Assembly: GCA_907163375.1 (NCBI GenBank)
Contig: CAJQUW010006985.1
Coordinates: 930,001 to 994,000, forward strand
Direction of reading: 5' to 3'
Origin: Prostheceraeus crozeri
Lineage: Eukaryota; Platyhelminthes; Polycladida; Euryleptidae
DNA: 64,000 nt
Shown: piece by piece, positions 48,449-60,757 of the stretch
How the letters are laid out: each line of letters starts with the position of its first letter
Position numbering within the stretch: position 1 is the stretch's first letter
Program-made: the position numbers and the translations under genes
The notes under the pieces: generated by a model
The model's database searches: none
Told to the model about the DNA's origin: nothing
The model's input: the letters and a program-made list of their open reading frames with translations, nothing else

Positions 48449-48496
48449 TATCCATCATTCAAACACTTAAAACGCTTCTATCGCCGACTCTAGAGG

Positions 48497-48972
48497 TCCG
48501 ATTGCTTTCAAATTCACCATACAGATGCAGAATTTCACGCTGAATCCGAATCTGGCCTCCGTTTTCCCATCCGATGCTTCGTTTGGGCGCTACAGACCAA
48601 AACGTCCCAAATTTTAACTCTGCCAAAATTTTGAAGAAACATTTTTTCTCGCCGATTGCTTTCAAATTCACCATACCGATGCAGAATTTTACGCTGAATC
48701 CGAATCTGGCCTCCGTTTCACCATCCACGACAACCTAGACGGCCGCCCACGTCAACCTAGACGGTCGCCCACGTCAAACCAACTCACCCGAGTCTCACAC
48801 TCTGTCGTTTTCGAGGGGGGGGACGTCAGCGAACATTTTGTGAACGTGGACCAACCTGGCCGGCACACCACGACAGACCACAACCTCTGTCGTTCCAGAG
48901 GGGGGGCGTCAGCGAAAATTCTTCGATGGCGGCCATCTTGCGCGGTCCAGAAGTGGAGTTTTACTTACTACT
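48497..48972 (-). repeat. Terminal and subterminal repeats of element 2, right arm
   Basis: Mirror of the left terminus: two satellite-like sub-repeats, the 22-bp tandem, two C-run motifs (GAGGGGGGGGACGTC and CCAGAGGGGGGGCGTC) and the end CTTACTACT. Confidence 0.85.
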
Positions 48973-48978
48973 TTTGAT
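48973..48978 (+). repeat. Target-site duplication TTTGAT, right of element 2
   Basis: This is identical to 32,064-32,069 and directly abuts the terminal CTTACTACT of the right arm. The pair shows that the palindrome inserted as one unit. Confidence 0.85.
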
Positions 48979-50268
48979 TTCTATGCTGAACCGTATTGAA
49001 TAATACTGAGAATATCTACGAAACTTCTGACTCTGCCCCACAGAAATTGACAACAATAAAACCTCTAGAATAGAAATTAAGCTTCATGCAATGCACAATA
49101 ACGGCACATAAATCGCACGCATTTTCACTTAGATGCACCTGCCAACGTCTGTATGATTGGGTTAGAATCAGTCACATGTGCAAAATGAAGCTGTTAATTG
49201 GTGGTTCATGCCCCAACTTGATTCCCCCGGATGTGCCGCGACCTTGAGTCAATTTCCATTCTAGCCAATTTCAGATAAACAATTTATTTCTATGCTCTGC
49301 CCCTATCTTCTAACAATGGAAGTTACCAACAAAAGCAAGCAAAATCGATTCGATGTTTAGAGTATTCATGCCGATTGATAAAGTAGATTGAAAACCAAAT
49401 CTCTACCCAGTCAATACATAACTAACGGACGAAATACACGGAGAGCCGGTCATTGCTACGGAATATAAAAAATATCTCTCAATCATTGTCAATTTGATTA
49501 CAGGTGAGTTGCTTGATAACTTCATTTTTATCTGATTAAATGCTTGCTACTGTATATCTGTCCTTGGATTATATATTGACTGGCTCTCCAAAACTTATTA
49601 ATAAAACTTATAAACAAATTGTGGTTATTATATAAAACAAGAAATTAATGCAGAAAAGATACAAAATTACAACTAAGATTTATTCATTCATAAGAATACT
49701 AAGACGTGAGATAATGTTAATATTATTGAACATGCATGTTTTTCAATATATAATTCATGATCAATTTTGACATTTGAGTTGTAATGCATGTAATGATTTA
49801 CGCATGGCCTTTTCTTCCGATCCGCATCATCATTTCACTTAGACTTGTACATCTCATCCGCCATCCATCATTCATTGTATATGGACATTTTTATCATTTC
49901 ATCACTCATCACATCAATGTTATGTATATTTGTACTACGTTTTCCAAGTTGGAAATAAACGTTTTGACTTTTGAAGTTTATTGAAAATGAGCATGCATCA
50001 AGATCAATAAAAAATCGTGTCACTTTCGTTTCGGGCAGCAAAAATACGGGAAAACTTATACGCTGCTTTTGTATATTCAACTAATCTTACCAATTCCTTG
50101 CATCATTTTTCTTTCTCTTGATTGGCGGTCAATTTTTCAGCATCACTGAGTATAAAGTATTACCTTATTAAGAAACATCGCTTCATTAATTCTTGCATTT
50201 CCAACTTGCAAATGACGCATCACACATCAGACAGGCTGCACTATAGTGTTCACTGCTGCTACCAACTA
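48979..50268. other. Intergenic, nothing recognised
   Basis: AT-rich sequence without convincing genes, RNA genes or repeats. A few open frames of up to 66 codons show no recognisable motif. Confidence 0.5.
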
Positions 50269-51043
50269 CCCTGTGGGAACGCATCTTGCTAATATCAACA
50301 GATTATCTGGCGAGGTAGCGATTTTGTGGATAATTTTTTTAAAGGTTCATTTTCGTGTAAACACTATTTCCGCATGTGAAAATAGTCATCATCCATCCAA
50401 AAACATGTGTAAAATTAAAAAACGGCAGTTGGCGAAAAAGTTGCTATATTTAGTTGGTAGATATTTGTCTACTAATGCGAGCTGATTTTTCGCCAACCGG
50501 CGAAATCGTGTGTATTGTAGCAACTAATTAGTGGTAAGTAGTAATGTTCGCATATTGCCTTCACATGAAAATATGTTGTATACTCAAGTCTGATCTGATA
50601 AAAAGGGATCTTTTTTAATTCACGAAGGCTTAAACTAAAAAAGTATGTATCTTCCATAAATGTCGCAGTAAATACTATGATATTATTCAAATATTTGTCA
50701 TTGTTGTAATTTATTGAATGTCAAGAAATGTTATGAAAATTGATATAAGCGGATTCTCTATATTATTACCATTATCAAAGATTGATAGTCTGCACTTATT
50801 TCATAGATAGATTAGCCATATGTGGGGGATGGTAAGGAGGTGAGGGAGAACATACAGCCTCGGCTGTAGAGGCGGATTACTAAAGAAAATAAGAGAGAAA
50901 GTCAAAAGTAAAAGTTGGCATATAGAGCGCGCATTGTCGCCGGCGAACTTCGCCAGCGAATATGCCGCAAATATGACTGAACTGTAGCATGATATTCTGC
51001 AGCTGACATCCGCCAGTTTTTCGCAAGATTCGTTCCCACAGGG
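50269..51043. mobile_element. MITE copy 1, CCCTGTGGGAACG termini
   Basis: A 775-bp non-coding element bounded by inverted CCCTGTGGGAACGCATCTTG and its near-complement at the right (one mismatch in 21), flanked by TA on both sides. The interior holds palindromic TTCGCCAACCGGCGAA and further GGCGAA/TTCGCC words near both ends, likely transposase-binding sites. A second copy lies at 63,205-63,977, roughly 94% identical by eye. No transposase is encoded. The superfamily is unresolved: copy 1 has TA duplicated, copy 2 has TG. Confidence 0.88.
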
Positions 51044-52806
51044 TACCGACTCGTATAGGAAGTGACGGCATATTAATATGCATTATGTATACTGGTGGCG
51101 TTCTTTTAGAGTGGTTTCGTTGTCATTGTAAAGCATAAGTAATTCCAGCAATTCTTATTAAAAGAAAACTTGACTTCAATTCTGTGTTCGAAATTGTTCA
51201 CCCTAAACTTTTCCTAAACTTGATATCAACTACCAATTTTATCTACTGCTTCTTGCACATATTGAGTAGCATGCATCATGTTCACATTGCATTTGATCAA
51301 CATTTGATATAGAAAAGCATCTTAAAGAACTTTACCGTGAGAGAACTTTTTGCGTGGTGCATGTGCATATGAGCATGCTTGATCTGAGGTTCATGGTTTT
51401 AGGCAACCTTTACTAGAACGCTACAGCATATGACTCAATACGACCAAATACGATAGAATAAACGCCATCAACATCTCATGTGCAGTCCGATTTTATGACT
51501 TGCATGTCAATTGTTGTCGGTGTATCACAATTATGCTTGGCTGCTGGTATATTGAGAAATTCATTTTTCCTCTTGTCTTTCACATGAAGACAATTTCACG
51601 AAATTCATGACGACATTTTCATTGTAGGTCATTTGACGGCATTTCAGTGTAGGTCATGCTTATCCACAAAACCAGACCACATTGATTATTCGACTTAAGA
51701 GGAGACTGCAACGACAATGAATTCAATTGAGACTAGTGGTGATGATCATGATACGTACTAGAAAAATTCCGCACTTATTATGCTAGGCTCTCGTTTTTAA
51801 CTGAACTCCATGCTCCCTTGGAAGTGACACAAAAATCTGTACATAGCTTGCATTTCATAACTTCATTAAATTTTGAGTTTGAGGAAAGAAAATACGGATG
51901 GAAGCCTCTTTTGGGTTAGGCCTATTTAGCATACATCTATACACATATCAGAATATCCGTTTATAACAGATGAACTTGATCACTTCTGTCCGTTAAGCTG
52001 CCAAAGAGCATTAGATTCAGGCTGTCATTTAGGCTATATCCGCATGGGTTTGATGATACCCTAGGCCTAACACTCATAAAATGGATTTGCTTTCGTGCTT
52101 TACTTACGCGCATGCACTGGAACATATAAATTAACTCCATCTTCTGTAAATGTGCTCTCAAGACATTTGAAATGGAACAATCACTGCCCATTTACCACGA
52201 TGATAACCAAACAATCCGCTTCTCTTTGTGTTTACATTTGCATGCCATATACTTCTCATTTTTAATTGACCAATCACCAAGATAATTTTCCAAATGAAGA
52301 GTTTAGGAAATTCAGTGAACCTTTAGTCCACTACCGAAAAGAATAAGATAAGAAGCTCTAGTCATGAAGTAATTTTTTCTCAAAATAATGCTCTTTACAG
52401 GCACTTGTCCAGTGCTTTCTGGGATTGATATTCACATCAGAATTTTCTGCCACTCCATTTAAGTTGTCCATTATTTCAGCAAGCCATCTGCCGTGCCAAC
52501 AGTCATCGCATTGATCTATCTCCCACTTATATGCTGATGCAGAATTGTTCGCCGTTATACACACGTAATCTTTCATCAAAGATGGATTGCGTGAATTCTT
52601 TAGTTTGCCTAAACAATTTCCAACTCTCAACTTCTTAGGATCTTATCTTGCTACCACTTATCAATTTTTTTAATTGATAAAATCTATATTTCAGTAAGAG
52701 TGTCAGTAAAGGTACAGTAAGTAATACATGCATATCATCAGTAGTATAAGACATGTGCTAAAGACCATTACGAAAAGTCAATTAAGAGTCAAAAATTTTA
52801 GAACAC
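51044..52806. other. Intergenic, no confident gene
   Basis: Mostly unique AT-rich DNA. One 90-codon minus-strand frame at 52,358-52,630 opens at TTG (first Met at residue 19) and contains Cys/Trp-rich CDDCWHGRW. It has no visible relatives here and I give it little weight. Confidence 0.45.
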
Positions 52807-53502
52807 CTAGCAATCAATTTTTCTAAAGTCGGCTTCCCGACAGACAAATTCGATATCAACATTTTGTGAATCGTCATTGAAGTAGAGTGACCTAGATCCA
52901 CGTAAACATAAAAGACAAAAACGTAACAGATGAAAGGACAGTCTAGTCCTCACCCAGCTGATGGTCTTGCTGTACTCGACATTCCTTTTTTCAGATAATT
53001 TTTCGGATAGTCTTTTGTAGAATGCGCGACATTCTTTCGCCATACCACCGGTACATGAAAAGACCGACGGAGTAAAAGAGCCTTGATCTACTAAGCATAT
53101 TCTTTCGTTGTATGATCGCTTCTTTGATTCTTCATGCTGCCGATGAGCAGAGGAAAGTTCGAAATCAAGGTTAGTCTCGGCTAGCGGGTTGAACACCCTT
53201 ACATCGAAATATGCCATTTGTCCCTCGATCCAGACACCCCTGGCTGCTATGTCAACACGAGCTTCATCGGTGATAACAGTGCTTTTCGTGAATGATTCTC
53301 CTGATAGTGGAGTTAAGCAAGGCTCTACCCTGGACCACTTATAGCATTCACTTAACAACCCAGCAGTGAAGTCCCTGATCTCATTATGTCTCAATGAGAT
53401 GAATACTCCTTTTTTACAGAAGAATGCCTGTTCAATGTCAAAATTATGTCCACATACACACTTACTTGGCAAATCTTGAAGTGGGACATTACCACTTATC
53501 AA
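52807..53502 (-). pseudogene. Transposon-derived nuclease-like fragment (231 codons)
   Basis: The frame opens without an ATG and is bounded upstream by a stop, so it is a fragment. It begins with a CVCGHNF...FFCKKG...RHNEIRD cysteine/histidine region, then EPCLTPL, then ARVDIAARGVW and AYFDVRVFNP, then SYNERICLVDQGSFTP and a C-terminal Leu/Arg-rich stretch ending LLCLRGSRS. This arrangement is familiar from the C-terminal part of reverse-transcriptase-encoding elements in many invertebrates. The D...FDVRV pattern suggests a PD-(D/E)XK-type nuclease fold. No reverse transcriptase sits beside it. The element class is not decided. Confidence 0.55.
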
Positions 53503-55374
53503 ATTCTACTTAGTAGTAGTTTCAGCTGAAACACTGAACATGTATTATGTGATAGAGAATAATAATTTGAAGATGATTACCATGAGTGGATTTCTGCGAA
53601 CTTTCGGATTTATTCTGGTTTTACCGTTAGGATTTCTCGTGAACTCACGACATTAACTATTGCTCAAACAATTATCACGCAAGCAAAATATCTTTTACGA
53701 TCGCGAATCTTGACGTGAGCATTCGAATTCGTTGAGAACTTGAAGTCGGCTCACAACAGCACCCATTCCCGGAACATTATCAGATTATCATTTGGTTTTG
53801 GATCTTCAGACACATTTAATTAACTACCGATATCAATTTTCATTGCAGGGTTATTTGGTGTTCTAGCATCATCTTTTCCCACATTCTCTTTCTTTTCAAA
53901 ATTCAGACGTATGTAGGTAAATTCGTGTATGAAAATACACAAAATAAATGCATTGCATCTTGCATAAAAGTCCGACGATTAAAATATGTCTCAACATTTT
54001 ATGTAGATGACTAGGCAGATGTATGTCCTAGAAGTCACTTGAGAAAGCAGTCACGTCTAGAAATTACTTGATGAACGGGATATATTATTCGTGGGAGGAC
54101 TCAGGACAATCAACATTCTGATCATGAAACACATCACTGAGAATTTTAGCTTAATTATTTTGTTGCCTTGTCTTGATACTCCCTCAAATACATTGATACC
54201 TCAATAATGCTCAAATATTTAGAGTACAAGATGTGTAGGACCTCATGCATGATCCTACATCAAGTTTTGAAGGCTGTTTATTGATCCAGATGGAAAGAAA
54301 TGGCCAAAATCTCTTCACCTACCTTGGAATCTCGAGTTACCTATTGTAGCAGATAATTTTCACAGATCATTCACTGTAAGCTGTACAATGTCAAAAACAG
54401 CTAAAATAACCGTTACTCTTCACAGAAAAGCTTCACAGAAAATATCCGCAAATATCTGTTAAAATGATGACGTCACCATGTGATGAGTGACGACGTAACA
54501 GTTAAAATCCGCTCATTTCAGATAAAACAAACGTCTGTTTTTACGGATACTTACAGTTCAGACTGAAGTTTGCGTGAACAGGACCGAAGCACCGGTCGAA
54601 ACTTGTCGCTGAATTAAATACGACTACACCGGTCAATCGTGGTTTTCCCTCCGTTACTTGAAGAATATGAAAGGAACCGCGCACTGCATCTTCAGACAGT
54701 TCAGACTGTAAATAACTGTAAAGCTGTTAATTTTAACGGATATTTACAGTCTACACTGTAATTTTTATAAGTTGTGGCCATAGAGTAGGGATATAAGTGT
54801 CGACTGGAAAGAGTATTTGTAAACAGTGAAATTTTTTATATCAAAAGATTCAGTTTTTTGCGGAGATTACGTTCCCATGGTCCAAAAAATTATTTGAGCA
54901 CTTTTGAAAAAAGTCAAAATTTTGCCAATTTATGTACTACCGAGATGACTCTCCTATATAAGTAGTATGCAACAAGTTGGATATCAAAAGGAATGAACAT
55001 TTGCCTATAAGCATACTAACTAAGCGGAAATTAAGCTGATTATCAAGGGAATTTCATGAATCGTTTTATAATGGAAGTCTTCATGAAAAAGTCTTCATCT
55101 CATTGTGCTTTCTTGGGTGAAATTTCATGTTTATAATTCATGAAAGCAGTCATCGAGTTGCCAATTTAACAAATATTAAATCTCCAAGGCTGTCATGACA
55201 CGGACAATCTGTAAAATAATATCACTTCCTTCTGTTTTGCTATCATGATCAGTCAATTCCGTTGTAATTTCTTCAAAAATGCATAAATGTGTATATCTCA
55301 CATTTTGAAGCAATTCCGACTGTATGTCCCTTGAGTTCATTTAATAAAATCGAAAGTGTATACACATTGGGGAT
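53503..55374. other. Intergenic, weak inverted repeats only
   Basis: No gene recognised. Around 54,376-54,770 several CTGTAA/TTACAG words and a CRE-like GATGACGTCACC (near 54,464) surround an ACCGGTC...GACCGG pair. This may be an old MITE-like insertion, but no termini or duplication could be fixed. Confidence 0.4.
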
Positions 55375-56022
55375 TTAATAAATACGGAGATACCTAACAT
55401 CCCTACTTCTCAAAACTTAAAGTTTCTTGGAGTTATTATCAATAAAGACTTCAAGTGGTTCAAGCATGTATCCAGCGTTTCGAAAAGGGCATCCTCAAAA
55501 CTATCTGTGTTACGACAGCTAAAGCCATTTATTAGCTCTGATGATCTTATCTTGATATGCCGCAACTGCATCCGAAGCATTTTAGAATATGCCGCTCCAC
55601 TACTGTGAATCTCATGACTAAAGAAAAGACGCATTGGAAAGAATTCAGTCAAGAGCACACAGGATCATTTGTGGCTCCTCAAGATGTGAATGTGAAAACT
55701 TTGTTCCCCTTGATTATCGGAGATGTATAATCGGTCTTCGGCTCTTCCATCAACTTGCAAATGACTATCTTCATCCCCTACATCATCTGTCTCCAGATCG
55801 CAATCCTACTTCTCGAACATTTCGACCACCTGTGATTAAAGCTTCAGTCAGGGAGAAATCATTTATCGTAACTATGATACGTCTTGCAAATAACGGAATT
55901 ATTTAACTTTGTTATTGTTACTTTTTCAGAAATTGTATTTACTTCTTGATATCATTTTGTACGGTTGTCGCACGATTTTTACTATTGAGACAATGATTCA
56001 ATAAACGTTTATTATTATTATA
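55375..56022 (+). mobile_element. 5'-truncated LINE fragment (CR1/Jockey-like 3' end)
   Basis: The translated order NLKFLGVIINKDFKW, HVSSVSKRASSKL, LRQLKPF, IRSILEYAAPLL, then (after a frame change near 55,610) ALERIQSRAHRII and LDYRRCIIGLRLF is the C-terminal end of a LINE reverse transcriptase. The 3' end has AATAAA at 56,000 and an (ATT)n tail to 56,021, as CR1-type LINEs do. Everything upstream is missing. It belongs to a different LINE family from the one at 28.5 kb. Confidence 0.82.
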
Positions 56023-56248
56023 GCTTTCGGGATACTATCATATTATTGACCTTGATCCTAATCAAAAAATGTTCATATCTGTCGAAAATGTGATTGAGGA
56101 CTTCATGTTACTAATTTCTAAAATGCTTTCGAAACATTCCTTTGATAAAATGCCGGTGCCTTTATTTTTGAATTTCGAAAATGAAATTTAGAATAAATCA
56201 GAGAATAAAAGTTGATTAAAAGATGCTCATCATGTAATTAATCAACAA

Positions 56249-56449
56249 ATGGCGTCGAGATCGTTGAGCACAACAGCAAAAGAAACAGTGAAGCACCTTG
56301 AGATAGTGAACCTCTTGTGGATGCACGATTACCTCGAATATTTGAGACAATGTATAACTGCGAGCACGTTTGAGAGGACAGCATGTAAAAACGAGGCTGC
56401 GTTAGCAGCCGAGGCTGATAGTCATTGCTGTCGAAATAAAGTCTATTAG
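56249..56449 (+). CDS. Doubtful 66-aa open frame
   Basis: It opens at ATG in a fair context (AAATGGCGTCG) and could be an isolated exon. Composition is Ala/Glu-rich with a helix-prone middle and a few Cys at the end. No relative is recognised and there is no other support. Confidence 0.15.
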   Translation: MASRSLSTTAKETVKHLEIVNLLWMHDYLEYLRQCITASTFERTACKNEAALAAEADSHCCRNKVY

Positions 56450-59400
56450 AGCATCATGATTCTTGCTTTCGGAAGTGTCTTGACCATCGATGGATCTTCA
56501 GTCCTTGAAAGACACAGGAACTTGAATTTAGTAATGAAGGAAATGGTAAAATAGGTCCACCTCGGTAAATCTTTTTAAAAAACATGCTGCAAAACGCTAG
56601 TCATTTTATTGTGTAGCATATTTTCTGATGCCCATTAGCGGATATTTCTGAACTCAGTGTCAATGCAAACACACACACTGGTAGAATGTAGGCCACATGT
56701 GTGCACACTGATATCATCGGCGTATTGCAGGAAAAACGCGTGTTATTGTTGATTGTCATTGAAGCAAAGTGTGTCATTGTCGTGGTCAGCGAAAGGCAGC
56801 TTAACAAATGCCATCAATCTATCATCACTCCGTTTTTTTAAGTAAATTCTTCCCCCCTCTTTTTACACAGGTTTTAACTCAATGCTTGAAAAAACTGAAG
56901 CAGACATTGCAGACCCTAAAATGAATGCAGCAAGGCATCTTCTTAGCATCTACTCTCTAGAATGTACATGTATGTATCCTACTAGCGTCACGGTCGAAGT
57001 TGGATCTTAATAATCTTGATGTTTATTTTGCGCACCCGCAAAATTTATCTGGGCCACAGTTTTTTATCTTCATTGGGTCTACCTGGATTCTCGGAAGCTT
57101 AAATGATAATTTACTTCGCTTCTGAAGCATGCACAGTTCTGGGCATCCTGAAAATGGGTCTAAATTTGTGGCTAACTTTAGCTAAAGATATAGTCTAACA
57201 GAGCTAAAAGTACGTATAGGTACATCGACAAATTTTGCAAGAAAATCTAAAAAAGGATAAGACAATTACGAGCGCATGTACCTTTATAAGCATGCATCAA
57301 AACTTGGGAGTTGTTCGAAGTGACGTCTGCTAGACTAGCAAATGAATATTGGTCACGACGACTGATTCACATTCCCCCTCCACCTGGAATTTCGCTACCT
57401 GCACAATAGGCCTACAGGTCTGCTAGACTATACTTGTAGGCTTAGCGGAACCCCCCGCCGTCAAATAACATGAGTGGATGACTCCATTCAAGATTTTCTT
57501 GAAATTTTATCAAGAAAGTCTCTTTCATAAAAGTCCCTTAATAAATAAGTCCTCAATATTTCACTGTTATTTATGGCCAATTATGTATATCGTTTTCTAT
57601 TCCTAACATTCTTGGATTTTAGTTCTGTCTTATACTGATGATCTGCACATGTCAGACTCTTTATCAAACAGTGTAAGGGACCCATTCCATCCTAATTTCA
57701 TCAATTTCCAGGATGCAACCATCCATTAATAGTGCGTCCACAAAACGTCATCTTTTTAGCTACTTGTGGTTTATGAGTGGTTTTGTGCGATTTCTGATAT
57801 TTGATTGATTCATTTTATGCTAAACAGGCCTGCTTGATTATTGACTGGCATATGCAGTATTATTACTTTACTTAATATGATTCTGACGAATTAGAGCTAT
57901 GGTTCGAAAAACAAGTTTTACAGCCATGTTTTATTCATGAAACACGACTATTGCTTCGCATTCGGTTACTTTTTTAGATTTTTCAAATAGCGATATGAGA
58001 CATGATATACGAACGTACTTGTAAACTATGAATGCTGGCTTTGACAGCATTACCAGGTTTTTACCTTCATTCAGCATTGTTTGTATGCAGTCACTAATTG
58101 TAGCCTGCATATTCATGCAATTCATGGCGTTAAAAATACATTTTATAAAAACCAAAGTAGCGAAGTGAAACTCAGTACAACGATCGAACCCAATCTACCG
58201 AATACCGAACTAACAGCAGCCCTCCATTGTAGACCTTGATACTTATTAAAATGGATACAGGCAAATACGCTCTCCATCAAGCTCCCTCTTATAGACATCA
58301 TTGTATTTGCTCTATAGTCATCTATTTAAAAAATGTTCCTTCTGCAAGGGTTTTAACATCGATAAGGGTTCTTGAATTTTAGAAGGGTTTTATGTAAAAT
58401 GATGGATTCATCATGGGTGAAAGGGATCCTAGACTCTAAGAAGGGTTGTTGGAAAATCAAAAGGGTCTTGATGACTACATAGGAAACACAAGCTGGGATG
58501 GGCGACTTGCGTCCAAAGATTTCATGGACTGTGCGCTACACGTTGTCGGAAAGTGTGTCATGCACTTTCAATCAGAGTGAATTTCAGTACGAGACTTTCA
58601 CGTACGTGTCCCCGATGTTTAAGAAACAATAAACATAAATCACACTCCGCAGAGAAACGATTGAGTTGGTTATATGATTTGTTGATGGTTAATTTAATCA
58701 GACTTGTGTTTGCAATTTTTGTTTGTAAAACGTTGATAATATTCCGCTTGAAAACACATTGCCAAACACTTAAGAAACATGTGCTTTAGACATCATTCGT
58801 TTGCATCTTAAAAATACATGATCTACAGGCCTACTTGCAAAGATTTAACAAGTAATAATGTATGAATGTTGCCTGCGAAAAGAAAAAAATCCCTAGATAG
58901 TCAATTTAATCGATAAGAATCTCCAAGCTTTGCATATGAAGGATAGAAGAGGAAATACCTGAATATATTATAACCACCAGAAGCAAACCTTTTGAAATGA
59001 TGCAAAAACAAATTAACTTGATAAGAAGTATTACTATACAAAATGTTGAAAATACTGATATGCAATCGCATTCTAAAGTGCGCCTAAAGAATTAGGGTGG
59101 AAACAGAACTAATAGAAGTCTATCTACTACGTGTACTACGTGGGGAAACCATAAATCACACAAGTGAAACTACTTCTCACAATCCTAATCGTTGAAATAT
59201 CCGTTCATCTACCTAATTGAACCATAACTCCGTTTTCTGACGGGATTGTGCCGAAGGGCTTCACAATGCACTGGGTTCCAGTCACGTCAAATTACGCGTG
59301 TTTCACATGAGGTTATCACGCATGATCTCGTGAACAACTCGTGTGTTCTCGTGTATATCTCGTGTGAACCTGCCAGAATAACGCGTGAACACAATAGGAT

Positions 59401-60072
59401 CCCGCGTGTACTGCCAATTAGCTGTTTTCAGTGATACCAGTCGCGAACAAAGAGTGACATTACTAGATTAATTTTACTGAGAATTTTTTGCTCCATGACA
59501 ATGTCATCGTTATGTGTCAGGTAGCATCATAACAGGACTTTAACAGGACGTTCGTTTGCTCTACTTGATAAGGCAAGTAGATGACCATCATTTGATCCTT
59601 CAGATTTTGTCGTGCAATCATGTTGAATTCTCAAACATAACTATTTTTGCGTTCATGAATTATAATGTGTTTTCATATCGGATTGATAATATGCTTTATT
59701 TCAAAATTGCATAGTGCATAATTGTTGATGGTAGAATACTTATTGATTATTCATGAAATGCCTTAGACTTACGTGTATTAAAATCGAATTCAGTATTGAA
59801 AGTATGACTCTTAAATGTCATTATCTTACTACTTACAGAACAGTAGCAACATTAGTATAATATTTATTAACAAAAGGCCTTAAATCAACATACTTTGGAC
59901 GTATTTCATGCTTTCTTTTAACATTGTGCTGGTATGGCTTTAGTATGCAAAGCATACCACATTTGAAAAATTAAACGAAAAGCATACAAATATATGCCAA
60001 GAGAATACAGAAATATGCCAAAAAAATATTTTGGTATGCATCCTTCGTATGTGATTGCTATTGAGCGATTTA
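56450..60072. other. Intergenic with small repeat patches
   Basis: No gene recognised. Patches worth noting: five or six AAGGGTT words spaced 15-40 bp apart at 58,345-58,465; a run of CTCGTGT/ACGCGTG words at 59,290-59,410; and a hairpin GGTATG...GCATACC with further CATAC/ATATGCC words at 59,930-60,050. All may be worn MITEs. Confidence 0.4.
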
Positions 60073-60097
60073 CAGTGTGCTAGTCAGATAACTTGTA

Positions 60098-60544
60098 CAA
60101 GGTCGGAAAAAATAAGTAGGACACGTATTTTTCAGTGTCATTTCTTCCATCAAATGACTTTAGAATGTTGTGCATCTAATTGATCGATATTGTTCTCGCT
60201 AAGTAATCACCATTAGTGTTCTATATTCCACTAGCACTTCATTATAAGTTTACTTCATGTCATTCAGGTAAAATTTAGGCCCACTCAAGTCATTGAATGC
60301 CCAATAGGCACAGAAAGGCAAAAACACAATTTCGGAAACCCTCCCACTTTATAAGTTATTTTGCTTCAAAATCATCATGCCTTATTAATAGTGACAAATA
60401 TTCAATTGAAGCATTCGACACTTCATAATTTTATGATTAATGATTTGTCTTGAATGTCTGTCAGTAAGCCATAGTAGGCCTATCGATCTTCTGTCATCAT
60501 CACTAAAATACACAATTTTGTCGTAGAATAACTTTATTGAAAGG
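60098..60544 (+). repeat. Left inverted repeat of the Tc1/mariner element
   Basis: It is the reverse complement of 62,804-63,204 continued at 63,978-64,000. It includes the uninterrupted site ATTTCTTCCATCAAATGAC (about 60,140-60,158), which shows what the right repeat looked like before the MITE entered. Confidence 0.9.
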
Positions 60545-60757
60545 CCACAGATTTATTGTCAAATCTGTTTTCAGCTTTCTATGAACAGATTCTTGTCAAA
60601 TCTATTGTCAGCTTTCTACGAACACATTATTTTCATGTGAGACGCTGCTTGTTCGCATCACTTATAATTTGAAAAAATTGAATTTGAATATGAAAAGCAA
60701 GCAAGATTAAGTCATTATCGCGCTATTGAAGTCAATTGAATCTTTGAGACACCTCTA

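Larger units (their letters stand above)
32070..48972. mobile_element. Element 2: mirror-image Polinton-like element with two DNA polymerase B genes
   Basis: This is a 16.9 kb element whose two halves are inverted copies. Positions in the outer arms add up to 81,044 throughout (for example the 140-codon frames at 34,062-34,484 and 46,560-46,982). The arms look more than 99% identical outside the core, differing at scattered sites, so the duplication is young or maintained by gene conversion. The ends start 5'-AG and are flanked by TTTGAT. Each arm holds, from the outside inward: C-run terminal motifs, satellite-like sub-repeats, a promoter, two RNA-like modules, a 140-codon frame, the polymerase, a small remnant gene and half of an iteron-like core. 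No integrase, packaging ATPase, protease or capsid gene is recognisable. It is broken: about four breaks in the left polymerase and about two in the right. Confidence 0.85.
40428..48972 (-). repeat. Right arm of the element 2 palindrome
   Basis: Mirror copy of the left arm, carrying the same genes on the opposite strands. The few sequence differences from the left arm argue against a simple assembly duplication of one read set. Confidence 0.93.

Noticed and set aside
32070-48972. Palindrome as a pure assembly artefact
   Set aside because: Not fully excluded, but the arms differ at scattered sites, the core differs in length between halves, the outer flanks are unrelated, and a perfect 6-bp duplication borders the whole.
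52358-52630. 90-codon minus-strand frame as a gene
   Set aside because: Opens at TTG, has no recognised motif, no splice or promoter support, and is of a length expected by chance in this much sequence.
54450-54720. Hammerhead-like ribozyme suggested by GTCGAAAC and CTGAAGA words
   Set aside because: The two core parts lie on opposite strands and cannot form one catalytic core.
57931-58155. 74-codon minus-strand frame
   Set aside because: No motif, no context, length within chance.
58345-58465. AAGGGTT words as a telomere-like repeat
   Set aside because: Spacing is irregular and the words are embedded in unrelated sequence; more likely a worn MITE.
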